A DNA stretch of 64,000 nucleotides from Stagnimonas aquatica (GTDB lineage: Bacteria; Pseudomonadota; Gammaproteobacteria; Nevskiales; Nevskiaceae). The position numbers and the translations under genes are program-made. The first letter of the stretch is position 1. Every line of letters begins with the position of its first letter. Below are positions 47,381 to 55,416 of this stretch, in pieces. The notes under the pieces are model-generated. The model was given only the letters and a program-made list of their open reading frames with translations. It made no database searches and had not been told where the DNA came from. Location of the stretch: assembly GCF_003730135.1 (NCBI RefSeq), contig NZ_RJVO01000010.1:20795-84794 (forward strand), read 5' to 3'.

Positions 47381-47802
47381 GGGACGGTTTCCTGGTTCTG
47401 GCAGCAGCCGGCTTCCAGCGCCTGCACCCGCGCCAGTTCGGCCTCGGCCGGCTCCTGCGCAATCGGCGCGGCGGTGACCCGCACTTCGACGCTGGCCTCG
47501 GCGCTGCCGCCAGCACCACTGCAACGCAGTTGATAGCGGCGCAACCCCAGCGCGGGCGTCAGCGACTCGCTGCCGGCGATCAGGCGCGCGCCGCTCCAGT
47601 CGCCGCTGGCAAGGCAGGTGTCGGCATCGGTGGCGCTCCAGCTCAGCACGGTGCTGCCGCCTTCGGCGACCTCGGTGGGCAGCGCCTGCAATTGCAGAGT
47701 TGGAGCCGCGGGCGCCGGCGAACCGCCATCTCCGGCCCCGCAGGCCGCGAGCAGCAGTGCCGCCAGCGCCGGCGGCAAGGGTTTGAGTGACTTCAGACTC
47801 AT
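47377..47802 (-). CDS. Small lipoprotein with an Ig-like fold
   Basis: 141 residues from ATG 47802 (GGGGAG ten bases upstream; ATG 47811 is an alternative). Lipobox LLAAC near residue 20. The mature part has one predicted beta-sandwich domain (LQLQALPTEVAEGGSTVLSWSATDADTC), a pattern common in bacterial Ig-like repeats, and a Cys-rich tail (EAGCCQNQETVP). Coupled by overlap to the phospholipase-like gene, so they probably act together outside the cytoplasm. Function unknown. Confidence 0.72.
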   Translation of the reverse strand: MSLKSLKPLPPALAALLLAACGAGDGGSPAPAAPTLQLQALPTEVAEGGSTVLSWSATDADTCLASGDWSGARLIAGSESLTPALGLRRYQLRCSGAGGSAEASVEVRVTAAPIAQEPAEAELARVQALEAGCCQNQETVP

Positions 47803-47857
47803 GGCGGGCATTCTCCCCGGCGGCCGTTTCGGCCTGATGACGAACCCCGATGACGCC

Positions 47858-48229
47858 TCAGTATTCGCCATCGAGGTAGTACCAATGTCCCTGCTCGCGC
47901 ACAAAACGGCTGCGCTCCTGCAGGCGCTGCGCCGAGCCACCGCCCTCGCGGTAACGGGCGACGAACTCGACCACCGCGTGCTCCTCGTCGGTCTACAAGT
48001 GCTGCTTGACGCTCAGGCCCAGCCATTTGACGCCGGTCTCCAGCGCGTACTGCGCGGGCCGCTTGGAGACGTGCCAACTGCTCAGCAGGTAGTCGCGCAG
48101 GCCCAGAGCGTGGGCGGCGTAGCGCGAGCGCATCAAGGCCTCGGCGCTGGCCGCCGGCGCGCCCTGGTGCAGGGGCTGGCAGCAGTCGGCGTAGGCGCGG
48201 CCGCTGCCGCAGGGGCAGAGCGTGCTCAT
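47858..48229 (-). pseudogene. YchJ-like SEC-C protein gene interrupted by an in-frame amber codon
   Basis: From ATG 48229 the frame encodes an N-terminal SEC-C zinc motif (CPCGSGRAYADCC) and the YchJ body (MRSRYAAHALGLRDYLLSSWH ... GLSVKQHL), then TAG at 47995-47993. The same frame continues with the conserved C-terminal part [11 protein letters not shown] ... [18 protein letters not shown] to TGA at 47860-47858. A full product would be 123 residues. As written, only 78 residues are made. It is either a fresh nonsense mutation or a sequencing error. It overlaps the DUF938 gene by four bases. Confidence 0.85.
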
Positions 48230-48831
48230 GGCAGCGCGCGCTGCCAGATCAGGCAGCGGTTGTTGGCGGGCATCGCGACATCGGCCAGCAGGGCAAGCCC
48301 CGCCTCGCGCGCCAGCGCATCCACGGCTTCGAAGTCGCGAATGCCGCTGCGCGGGTCGCGGGCCTTCAGCCAGGCATCGAATTCGGCATTGCTGGGGGCG
48401 GTGTAGGTGCCGCCGTAGTTGAAGGGTCCGTAGACCGCCAGCTTGGCGTCGGGCGTGGTGAGCGCCGGCAGTCGCGCAAACAGGGTCTGCACTTGCTCCC
48501 AGCTCATGATGTGCAGGGTGTTGGCGCTGTAGAGCGCGTCGTAGGGGCCGGCCGGCCACTCGGCCTGGCCGACATCCAGCACCAGCGGCGCCGGCGTATT
48601 GGCCAGCGCCGCCTCGTCCAGCCAGAGCCGCATGCCGGGCAGCATCTCGGCGCGGTCCGAGCACTGCCAGCGCAGCGCCGGCAACGCCGCCGCGAAATGC
48701 ACGGCGTGCTGGCCGCTGCCGCTGCCGATCTCCAGCACCTGGCGACGGTCGGCGAAGTGCGCGCGCAGCACGGTCAGTATCGGTTCGCGATTGCGCTCGC
48801 TGGCCGCCGAGTAAGGCCTCTCGAACTGCAC
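48226..48831 (-). CDS. DUF938 SAM-dependent methyltransferase
   Basis: 201 residues with the class I methyltransferase motif VLEIGSGSGQHAVHFAAALP (about 31-50). DUF938 features are QFERPYSAASERNREPIL at the start, YSANTLHIMSWEQVQ and YGPFNYGGTYTAPSNAEFD. The family substrate is not known. Downstream of the MAPEG gene by six bases and overlapping ychJ by four; all three look co-transcribed. Confidence 0.9.
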   Translation of the reverse strand: MQFERPYSAASERNREPILTVLRAHFADRRQVLEIGSGSGQHAVHFAAALPALRWQCSDRAEMLPGMRLWLDEAALANTPAPLVLDVGQAEWPAGPYDALYSANTLHIMSWEQVQTLFARLPALTTPDAKLAVYGPFNYGGTYTAPSNAEFDAWLKARDPRSGIRDFEAVDALAREAGLALLADVAMPANNRCLIWQRALP

Positions 48832-48837
48832 GGCGGG

Positions 48838-49236
48838 CTATTGCAGACGCAGGCCGGACAGACCCTGGTAGACGCAGAGGCCGCCGGTGACCAGCAGCAG
48901 CAGGAAGGTCAGCAGGGTTCCGTAGAAGCGGCCGAACTTCCAGCCGCCAGTGAACGACAGCGCCAGACCGTGCAGCACGCGCGCCAGCAGCAGCGTCAGA
49001 CCCAGGCCGTGCAGCAGCAGGGTCGAGAACTTGCCCAGCTCCAGGAAGGCCATCATCAACAGGATCAGCGGCACGTATTCGGCGAAATTGCCGTGGCCAC
49101 GGATGCGGCGTAGCAGCTCGGTATCGCCGCCGTCGCCCAGGCTCACGCCATGACCGCGCCGCTGCACCACCCGCAGGCTGAGCGCGAAGAACCAGAGGGC
49201 CAGGAGGCCGGCGTAGAGCGGGGTGACGAGCAGCAT
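48838..49236 (-). CDS. MAPEG-family membrane protein
   Basis: 132 residues from ATG 49236 with four helices. MAPEG features: RRGHGVSLGDGGDTELLRRIRGHGNFAEYVPLIL (in parts) in the first loop and helix 2, the conserved Arg/Asn/Glu set for glutathione contact, and ARVLHGLALSF. Eukaryotic relatives are glutathione transferases and leukotriene synthases; bacterial ones are mostly uncharacterised. The upstream leader carries four ATTGCGG repeats. Confidence 0.9.
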   Translation of the reverse strand: MLLVTPLYAGLLALWFFALSLRVVQRRGHGVSLGDGGDTELLRRIRGHGNFAEYVPLILLMMAFLELGKFSTLLLHGLGLTLLLARVLHGLALSFTGGWKFGRFYGTLLTFLLLLVTGGLCVYQGLSGLRLQ

Positions 49237-49248
49237 GGAGGGCTCCCG

Positions 49249-49276
49249 ATTGCGGATTGCGGATTGCGGATTGCGG
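49249..49276. repeat. Heptamer array (ATTGCGG)x4
   Basis: Four exact, head-to-tail copies of ATTGCGG between the divergent MAPEG and PLP-enzyme start codons. Two copies of the same heptamer occur at 33533-33546, just upstream of the CsoR-family gene. Such 7-bp arrays can vary in copy number by slippage. Confidence 0.9.
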
Positions 49277-49360
49277 CATTTCAGCATGTCGTGGCCGGCC
49301 TTGCTGGCATTGACGCCGGCCAGCAGCGAACATCGCCCGCAGCCCAGCCCGCCCTGCCCC

Positions 49361-50401
49361 ATGTCCGCCTATCCGCTGTTCGACGCTCATCCCCGGCTCG
49401 CCGCCCTGCCCCGTGCCGGCATTTTCCAGACCCCAACAGCGGTGCGGGCCCTGCCCGGCTACGACGGCGCCTGGGTCAAGCGCGACGACCTCAGCAACAG
49501 CGAGTTCGGCGGCAACAAGATCCGCAAGCTGGACCTGCTGCTGGGCGAGGCGCAGGCCCAGCGGCGGCGCTGCCTGCTGGCCTTCGGCTACAGCGGCTCC
49601 AACTTCGTCGCCGCCAGCGCCTGGCACGGCCGCCGGCTTGGCCTGGATACCATCGGCCTGCTGCTGCCACAGGCCGGCGCGCCCTATGTCGCCGACAACC
49701 TCGCCACCTGCGCGGCGGCCGGCGCCGAACTGGCACTGGGGCAGAGCAGCGCCGGGCTGGTGAGCCAGGCCCTGGCGCGCAGCCTGCGCCGGCTGGCGAC
49801 CCAGGGCCGCTGGCCCTACTGGATGCCGCCCGGTGGCTCGACGCCGCTGGGTGCGCTGGGTTTCGTCAACGCCGCCTACGAGCTGCGCGCCCAGATCGAG
49901 GCCGGGCTGTGCCCGGAGCCGGAGCGGATTACCGTGGCCTTCAGCAGCATGGGCACGGTCGCCGGCCTGGCCATCGGCCTGGCGCTGGCCGGCCTGCGCA
50001 GCCGGGTGGTGGCGGTGCAGGTGGTGAGCACGCAGTTCGCCACGCCCGCCAAGCTGGATCGCCTGATCGCCCAGACCCAGGCACTGCTGCGCCGCTACGA
50101 TCCGGCAATCCCGACACGCGCCGCAGCGGTAGAAATCCGCACCGAGTTCTACGGCCAGGACTACGCAGTGCCCACCGCTGCGACCACCGCCGCCATGCAG
50201 GCCTTCCAGCAGGCCAGCGGCGCGCGCGGCGACAGCGCCTACAGCGGCAAGGCCCTGGCCGGCTACTACGCCGACCTTCAGCGCGGCCTGCCCGGCCCCA
50301 GCCTGTACTGGCACACCTTCAATGCCGAGCGGCGTCCACGAGGGGTGAGTCCCCTACCGCCGGAGCGCCTGCGCGGCTACCTGCTGGGCGACCGCTGTTA
50401 A
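49361..50401 (+). CDS. PLP-dependent D-cysteine desulfhydrase / ACC deaminase family enzyme
   Basis: 346 residues from ATG 49361. The PLP Lys lies in FGGNKIRKLDLLLGEA (about residue 48). The family Tyr/Ser segment LLAFGYSGSNFVAASAWHGRRLG and the phosphate-binding AFSSMGTVAGLAIGLALAG are present. D-cysteine desulfhydrase and ACC deaminase differ in a few active-site residues, and I do not assign one firmly; desulfhydrase-like activity is more usual in this lineage. Its stop overlaps the convergent gene's stop by four bases. Confidence 0.85.
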   Translation: MSAYPLFDAHPRLAALPRAGIFQTPTAVRALPGYDGAWVKRDDLSNSEFGGNKIRKLDLLLGEAQAQRRRCLLAFGYSGSNFVAASAWHGRRLGLDTIGLLLPQAGAPYVADNLATCAAAGAELALGQSSAGLVSQALARSLRRLATQGRWPYWMPPGGSTPLGALGFVNAAYELRAQIEAGLCPEPERITVAFSSMGTVAGLAIGLALAGLRSRVVAVQVVSTQFATPAKLDRLIAQTQALLRRYDPAIPTRAAAVEIRTEFYGQDYAVPTAATTAAMQAFQQASGARGDSAYSGKALAGYYADLQRGLPGPSLYWHTFNAERRPRGVSPLPPERLRGYLLGDRC

Positions 50402-51240
50402 ATCGCCTTCACGAACAGCGACAGCACCGGCGGTGCCGGTCGCGGCAGCAGCGCCTGCGTCACGGTCAGCGAATGGCGGCGGCGCAGGCCGGCGGCCTCG
50501 GCCAGAGCCTGCGCCCGAGCCGCCTCGTCCAGGCCCTGATTGACCATCAGCAGCCGGCCGCCCGGACGCAGGCAGTCGGCGAGATGCGCGAACAGCGCGC
50601 GTGGCCGCAGCAGGCTTACCGGCAGCCCCCAGGCCAGCACCGTGCCGGGCAGCAGGAAGGGATAGAAACAGGTGATGCCATCGACCGGCTGCCGCCAGTC
50701 CATGACGTCCTGCACCCGGTAGCTGACGCCGGCCAGTCCCGTGAGGTAGTACTGCGCGTAGTCGTGGCGGCTGTGGCCGTCGGGGTAGATGCGATAGCCC
50801 TCGATCTCGACGCCAACCAGGCTGGCGGGCCGCAGGCTGTCCAGCAGCACCGGCGCATACCAGAAGTGCTTGCTGCCGACATCCAGCCAGTCACCGCCCT
50901 CCGGCCAGTCACCGCCAGCCAGCGAGCGCAGACGGTCGAGCAGATCCAGGTAGAGGTAGTTCTCCAGGCTGTGCAGGCGGTGATAGCGCCGCTCGTAGCG
51001 ACAGCCGTAGCGCGTGCGCAGTTGTTCGACGCGGGCGGCGACGGCGGGCTCCAGACCGGAGAGTTCCCCGACCGCGTTTTCGACGTAGCCGGGCCGTCGC
51101 CAGCGCAGGCGACGCGAGAGCGCGAAGCGCAGCGCCAGGGCCTGCGAACGCAGCCACTGCGCCGGCGTCAGCGCCGGCGGTTCGGCGGAACCCTCGGAAC
51201 CGCGCAAGCGCGCCGGCTCAGGCTTCGCCGACGTAGACAC
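50398..51240 (-). CDS. SAM-dependent methyltransferase-like protein
   Basis: 280 residues, starting with GTG 51240 inside the 3' end of pfkA (23-base overlap, same strand). A Rossmann-type core is suggested by GGDWLDVGSKHFWYAPVLLD (motif I region, about 118-137), VGVEIEGYRIYPD (motif II) and LRPGGRLLMVNQG. A basic N-terminal helix (RSQALALRFALSRRLRWRR) may contact membrane or nucleic acid. I do not recognise the specific family. Coupling to pfkA suggests co-expression. Confidence 0.7.
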   Translation of the reverse strand: MSTSAKPEPARLRGSEGSAEPPALTPAQWLRSQALALRFALSRRLRWRRPGYVENAVGELSGLEPAVAARVEQLRTRYGCRYERRYHRLHSLENYLYLDLLDRLRSLAGGDWPEGGDWLDVGSKHFWYAPVLLDSLRPASLVGVEIEGYRIYPDGHSRHDYAQYYLTGLAGVSYRVQDVMDWRQPVDGITCFYPFLLPGTVLAWGLPVSLLRPRALFAHLADCLRPGGRLLMVNQGLDEAARAQALAEAAGLRRRHSLTVTQALLPRPAPPVLSLFVKAI

Positions 51241-52297
51241 CCAGCCCGCGCGCGGTCTGGATCAGCGGGTCGTCGGCAGCCACGGCGCGGGCGCCGACGG
51301 TGACCATCGACATCGGCACCTCGACGACGCCACGGTCCTGCCAGGCCACCATGCTGCCGAAACGGCCCTCGGCGGCCAGTTCCACCGCGCGCACGCCGAA
51401 CGAGCTGGCGAGGATACGGTCACGCGCCGAGGGGGTACCGCCGCGCTGCACATGGCCGAGGATGGTGGCGCGGGTTTCGACGCCGGTGCGCTGGGCGATC
51501 TCGTCCACCAGGTACTGGCCGATGCCGCCGTAGCGGCCGGAGAGCTGATCGGTGACCGGCCGCCCCTGCTCGGTGCGTACGCCTTCGGCGACCACCACCA
51601 GGGCATGGCTGCGGCCCTGCGCCAGCACTTCACGGATGCGCCGCGCCACGCCGTCCAGGGTGTAGGGCAGCTCGGGGATCAGGATCACGTCGGCGCCGCC
51701 GGCGATGCCGCCGTTGAGCGCGATGTGGCCGGCGTCGCGGCCCATGGTCTCCAGCACCATCACCCGGTGGTGACTGGCGGCGGTGGGTTGCAGGCGGTCG
51801 AGGGCGTCCACCACGACGTTGACGGCGGTGGAGAAACCCACCGCGTACTCGGTGCCGTGGACGTCGTTGTCGATGGTCTTGGGGATGCCGACCATGCCGA
51901 TGCCGGCCACCGCGCAGAGCCGGGAGACGATGCGCATCGAGCCGTCGCCGCCGATGACGATCAGCGCGTCCAGGCCCAGCTCGCGCACGCCTTCGGCGAA
52001 GTCCGGGCTGCGGTCGAGGTAGCTGCCGTCCGGCATCGGATAGTGGAAGGGATCACCGCGATTGGTGGTGCCCAGCACCGTGCCGCCCTCGCGCAGCAGG
52101 CGGCCGTCGCAGATCTCGGCGTGCAGCTCGCGGTAGCGCAGCGGCCGGTCCATCAGCCCCAGGGTGCCGTCGAGGATGCCCAGCACCCGCAGTCCGTAGG
52201 TCTGCCTGGCATGCAGCGCCACCGCGCGGATCGCCGCGTTGAGGCCGGCGCAGTCGCCACCGCTGGTGAGCACGCCGAGGGTCTTGATCGGTTTCAT
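51218..52297 (-). CDS. pfkA: 6-phosphofructokinase
   Basis: Phosphorylates fructose 6-phosphate in glycolysis. 359 residues from ATG 52297. TSGGDCAGLNAAIR at the start, the nucleotide-site GGDGSM near 100, the catalytic PKTIDNDV near 125 and METMGRDAGH-like LETMGRDAGHIAL. Gly in GGDGS with Lys in PKTIDND is the Gly/Lys combination of group III enzymes, which are typically ATP-dependent although the Lys is shared with PPi enzymes. The donor should be tested. Confidence 0.92.
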   Translation of the reverse strand: MKPIKTLGVLTSGGDCAGLNAAIRAVALHARQTYGLRVLGILDGTLGLMDRPLRYRELHAEICDGRLLREGGTVLGTTNRGDPFHYPMPDGSYLDRSPDFAEGVRELGLDALIVIGGDGSMRIVSRLCAVAGIGMVGIPKTIDNDVHGTEYAVGFSTAVNVVVDALDRLQPTAASHHRVMVLETMGRDAGHIALNGGIAGGADVILIPELPYTLDGVARRIREVLAQGRSHALVVVAEGVRTEQGRPVTDQLSGRYGGIGQYLVDEIAQRTGVETRATILGHVQRGGTPSARDRILASSFGVRAVELAAEGRFGSMVAWQDRGVVEVPMSMVTVGARAVAADDPLIQTARGLGVYVGEA

Positions 52298-52563
52298 TCC
52301 GGCTCTGGGAGAGGGACGACGCCACCGAGGGCGCCAGACCGGCAGAGTATCCACCAACCGCGCCGACGCAGGATTTCGCCGCAGCGGAAATACCCGGCAG
52401 CCGGTCTCCGCAGGCACAGGTGGGCAGCCTCCAGAGCCCGCGCGGGCGCACAGCCAAACTGACCAGACGACCGAAGCCGCCGTAGCCGGGCCTGCTCCTG
52501 GGTCATGAACGCCGCTGGCGGCTCGGCGGGCGCGCCGACGCAGCGCCGGAGCCTGGGACTCGC

Positions 52564-53091
52564 CTAGAACAGAGTCTCGTAGCGAATCGCCACGCACCCT
52601 CGCGAGGCCGGCATCAGGGTCAAATATTCGCTGTCGCCACGCACATACGTGGCATTGCTGCCGAGATCGCCGTAGTAGCGATATTCCGTACCCAGCTGCT
52701 CGCGGGTGGCCGGGCAACTGCTGTCGTAGTAACGCACCGCGACGAAACCGGAGTCGCAACTGCCTGCGGGCGTCGGCGCCGCGAACAAGGAGAACACTTC
52801 CCGCTCGCCGCCGCGCTCGGCAATCACCAGGGAGTGCATGGCATGGCTATCGGCCGCCTGCTCGTTGAACGTCGAAAGCGCGTGGTGGCTGCGGGCGCCC
52901 CGCAGCATGACCTCGCTGACGCTGGCGACGGTCTCCCGACAGCCGACGACGCCGTGCTTCTGCGCCTGTTTCTCGGGCACGGTCATGGCTTTCGGCGCTT
53001 CGGCCGGAGCTTCAGCCGGCGCAATCTGGGCGAACAGCAGGGTTGGCACCAGGGCCAGCGTAGTGACGGCGGCTAGGGGAACGGAACGCAT
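52564..53091 (-). CDS. Exported protein of unknown function
   Basis: 175 residues from ATG 53091, which has GGAG six bases upstream. Signal peptide (VPLAAVTTLALVPTLLFA), a short Ala/Pro/Glu linker, then a domain with four Cys (VGCRETV, GSCDSG, SSCPATR, RGCVAIRY) that could form two disulfides. I do not recognise the family. It is divergent from the LpoB-cluster operon with a 190-base shared upstream region. Confidence 0.75.
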   Translation of the reverse strand: MRSVPLAAVTTLALVPTLLFAQIAPAEAPAEAPKAMTVPEKQAQKHGVVGCRETVASVSEVMLRGARSHHALSTFNEQAADSHAMHSLVIAERGGEREVFSLFAAPTPAGSCDSGFVAVRYYDSSCPATREQLGTEYRYYGDLGSNATYVRGDSEYLTLMPASRGCVAIRYETLF

Positions 53092-53281
53092 GAAAGTCTC
53101 CACGGACGATGTGATGTTTTTTTGTTGACGGAGTGTCACTATTTCTTCCGGACAGATCAAAGAGGCTCCGCCATCCTCGCTGAGATTGTCGGGCCCTTGT
53201 CCGGGCCGGGGGCATTGTGAGGCCCTGGGCCGCTGCTGAATAATCGTCTGTGCATAACTAATCAAGAATAGGGAGTTCCAG

Positions 53282-54712
53282 GTGCTCGGAGAACAAGCGC
53301 ACGGTCTCGCGGCTGTGCTGATCGCGCTCGGACTGTCAGCGACGCCGGTGCTGGCACAAAACGACACGCCCGCCGGTTCGGAGTTGCTGGGCCGGGGCAG
53401 CAGCCTTTCGAACTGGGTCCGCCGCAACGCGGCACCAGCGCAACCGCCGGTCGCCGCCCCCAGCGACCCGGCTCCCGTCGCCGACCCGGCAGCGCCGCCC
53501 TCGGGCAGTAGCGTATCGCCCGCGCCCGTCAGCGCCGCGACCCGCTCCGAGCCTGCGTCCTTCGAAGAAGCCTTGCTCGGAACCATTGCTGCCGCGCCCG
53601 ACAAACCAGCCGTCGCGGCGGTGGCGGTGACCCCAGCCCCGCGTCCGACCCAATCTGCCAGCACCGCCGACGCCGAGGACAGTGGCCTTTCGCCGTTCGC
53701 GGAAGCCCTGCTCGCCACCTATCAGAAGAAAACGGAAGCTCCGGCGGCGACGGTCGCACCGTCGGCCCCGGCCAGCACCGTCTCCGAGAGCCTGACGCAG
53801 TCGCCGGCACCGGCGCCGCGCGCCGCACCAGAGCCGGCCTCTCCAGTCCGGGCGGCAAGCGCGCCCGCGCTCCCAGCTCCAGCCGTCGCGGCGGCCCTGG
53901 CCGCCGTCGGCGCCACCGCTACGGAAGAGACGCCCCCGGCGGCGGCCACATCACCGCGAAGCGCGGTGGCGGTGGCTGCGGCAGCGTCAGCTGCAGCCGA
54001 GCCGCCGACGGCCGCTGACCCCGTCGCGCCCGAAGCCCTGGCAGTGTCCAGCATCGCGATCGCCACGCTGGCGCCTGCCACCCAGCCAAGCCCGCCGGAG
54101 CCCCCGCTGGCGGCTCCGGTCCCAGCGGCGGCGCAGCCGGCCACCACCCTCCCTATCAGCGCCAACTTCGTCGCTGCGACCCAGAGCGGCGACGACTTGA
54201 GTAACGCCTTCGCCTCGGCGGCCAGCAGCCAGCCGGTACAGCAGATTGCATTCGCGGCACCGGCCTCAGTGCCGCCGCCGGCCGCGCCATCCAGGGCGGC
54301 GCTACCGGGCAACCCGATCTACGGCAATACCGGTCCCTACCTCTGCCCCTTCACCGAAGACGGAACGGTGACCCCCTGGGTAGAGAAAGCACTCAAGGCA
54401 AAACTGGGCGGACAGCTGGGCGGCACTGCCGGCGCCTTTGCCGGACAGAAACTCGCCGAGAACGTCCCGTTCCTAGGTGGCCTGATCGGCAAGAAAGTCG
54501 GACAGGCAATCGGCAAACAGGCGGTACTGCAGATGATGGGCGGCTGGGAGGCGATCCGCGCCAGCAGCGAAATCTCCTTCGCCTCCTCCAGCGACATGGC
54601 CCTGTACCTGAAAACCCAGAACTCCAGTCACCCGCAGTACCGCGAAGTGCTTGATTCGGCGGTACAGCTCTATCCCGACCTAGCCCCGCTGGTCGGGTTG
54701 CCGCCGCCTTGA
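53282..54712 (+). CDS. Exported Ala/Pro-rich protein with C-terminal glycine-zipper region
   Basis: 476 residues from GTG 53282, preceded by AGGGAG. Signal peptide to about TPVLAQ. Residues 50-340 are an Ala/Pro/Thr/Ser-rich, probably disordered stretch with short recurring EALL..I and PFAEALLATYQ motifs. The conserved-looking part is the last 125 residues: YLCPFTEDGTVTPWVEKAL followed by a G-x3-G zipper (GGQLGGTAGAFAGQKLAE, GGLIGKKVGQAIGKQ), as found in membrane-associating outer-membrane proteins. First gene of the LpoB/COG3014/YcfL operon. Family not recognised. Confidence 0.75.
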   Translation: MLGEQAHGLAAVLIALGLSATPVLAQNDTPAGSELLGRGSSLSNWVRRNAAPAQPPVAAPSDPAPVADPAAPPSGSSVSPAPVSAATRSEPASFEEALLGTIAAAPDKPAVAAVAVTPAPRPTQSASTADAEDSGLSPFAEALLATYQKKTEAPAATVAPSAPASTVSESLTQSPAPAPRAAPEPASPVRAASAPALPAPAVAAALAAVGATATEETPPAAATSPRSAVAVAAAASAAAEPPTAADPVAPEALAVSSIAIATLAPATQPSPPEPPLAAPVPAAAQPATTLPISANFVAATQSGDDLSNAFASAASSQPVQQIAFAAPASVPPPAAPSRAALPGNPIYGNTGPYLCPFTEDGTVTPWVEKALKAKLGGQLGGTAGAFAGQKLAENVPFLGGLIGKKVGQAIGKQAVLQMMGGWEAIRASSEISFASSSDMALYLKTQNSSHPQYREVLDSAVQLYPDLAPLVGLPPP

Positions 54713-54767
54713 ACCCACCCCTGCTGAATCCCCGCCCTCTTACCCCGCTCCGGATCCATCGCCCGCC

Positions 54768-55409
54768 ATGAACAAATTCCTGCTGCTGTCGTCCTCGGCC
54801 CTGCTGCTGAGCGCCTGCGCCACCGACCCCAATGCCGCCACCCGGGTCAACAACAGTGCCGGTCGCGCCAGTGTCTACGAAGACGTGCGCAGCTCCAGCG
54901 CCATCCAGGGCATCGGCGTCGAGAGCCAGGACATCGTCGGCATCGCCGACAAGATGGTGCGCGACATGCTGTCCAATCCCATTCTGGCCGGCCGGGCGAC
55001 GCCGCCGAGGGTGCTGATCGACAGCGAGTACTTCAAGAACATGAGCAGCTCGCGAGTCGATAAGGACCTCATCATCAACAAATTGCGCGTGCAGCTGAGC
55101 CGGGCCGCCAACGGCCGCATGATCTTCGTCGGCCGTCAGTACGCGGGTGTCGCCGAGGCCGAGGCCGATTTGCAGCACGCCGGGGTGGTGGACGGCGGCA
55201 CCACAGGAGCTCCTGCGCCGACACTGCGGGTCGACTATCGACTGGTCGGTAGCATGAATTCGCAGGACACGGTGGGCTCGCGCTCCGGCGAAACCCTGCG
55301 TTACCAGACTTTCACCTTCGAGATGCTGGATGTCCGCACGCTCGAACTGGTCTGGAGCAATGAGTACGAGTACAAGAAATCGGCCCAGGACGACCTCATC
55401 TACCGGTAG
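54768..55409 (+). CDS. lpoB: LpoB-like lipoprotein (penicillin-binding protein activator family)
   Basis: 213 residues with lipobox LLLSAC near residue 17. The LpoB core shows GIGVESQDIVGIADKMVRDML, RVLIDSEYFKNMSSSRVDKDLII and LRYQTFTFEMLDVRTLELVWSNEYEYKK (in parts). E. coli LpoB stimulates PBP1B from the outer membrane. This one lacks the long Pro-rich linker of the E. coli protein, so direct contact with a synthase across the periplasm is less certain. Seven bases before the COG3014 gene. Confidence 0.82.
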   Translation: MNKFLLLSSSALLLSACATDPNAATRVNNSAGRASVYEDVRSSSAIQGIGVESQDIVGIADKMVRDMLSNPILAGRATPPRVLIDSEYFKNMSSSRVDKDLIINKLRVQLSRAANGRMIFVGRQYAGVAEAEADLQHAGVVDGGTTGAPAPTLRVDYRLVGSMNSQDTVGSRSGETLRYQTFTFEMLDVRTLELVWSNEYEYKKSAQDDLIYR

Positions 55410-55416
55410 GTCGCCG

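Noticed and set aside
47993..47995. TAG in the ychJ-like gene as a pyrrolysine or programmed read-through codon
   Set aside because: YchJ proteins have no such residue, and no context element for recoding was seen; mutation or sequencing error is simpler.
52298..52563. Possible small gene in the gap between pfkA and the exported-protein gene
   Set aside because: The open frames there are Arg/Pro/Gly-rich, lack a ribosome-binding site and match nothing I recognise.
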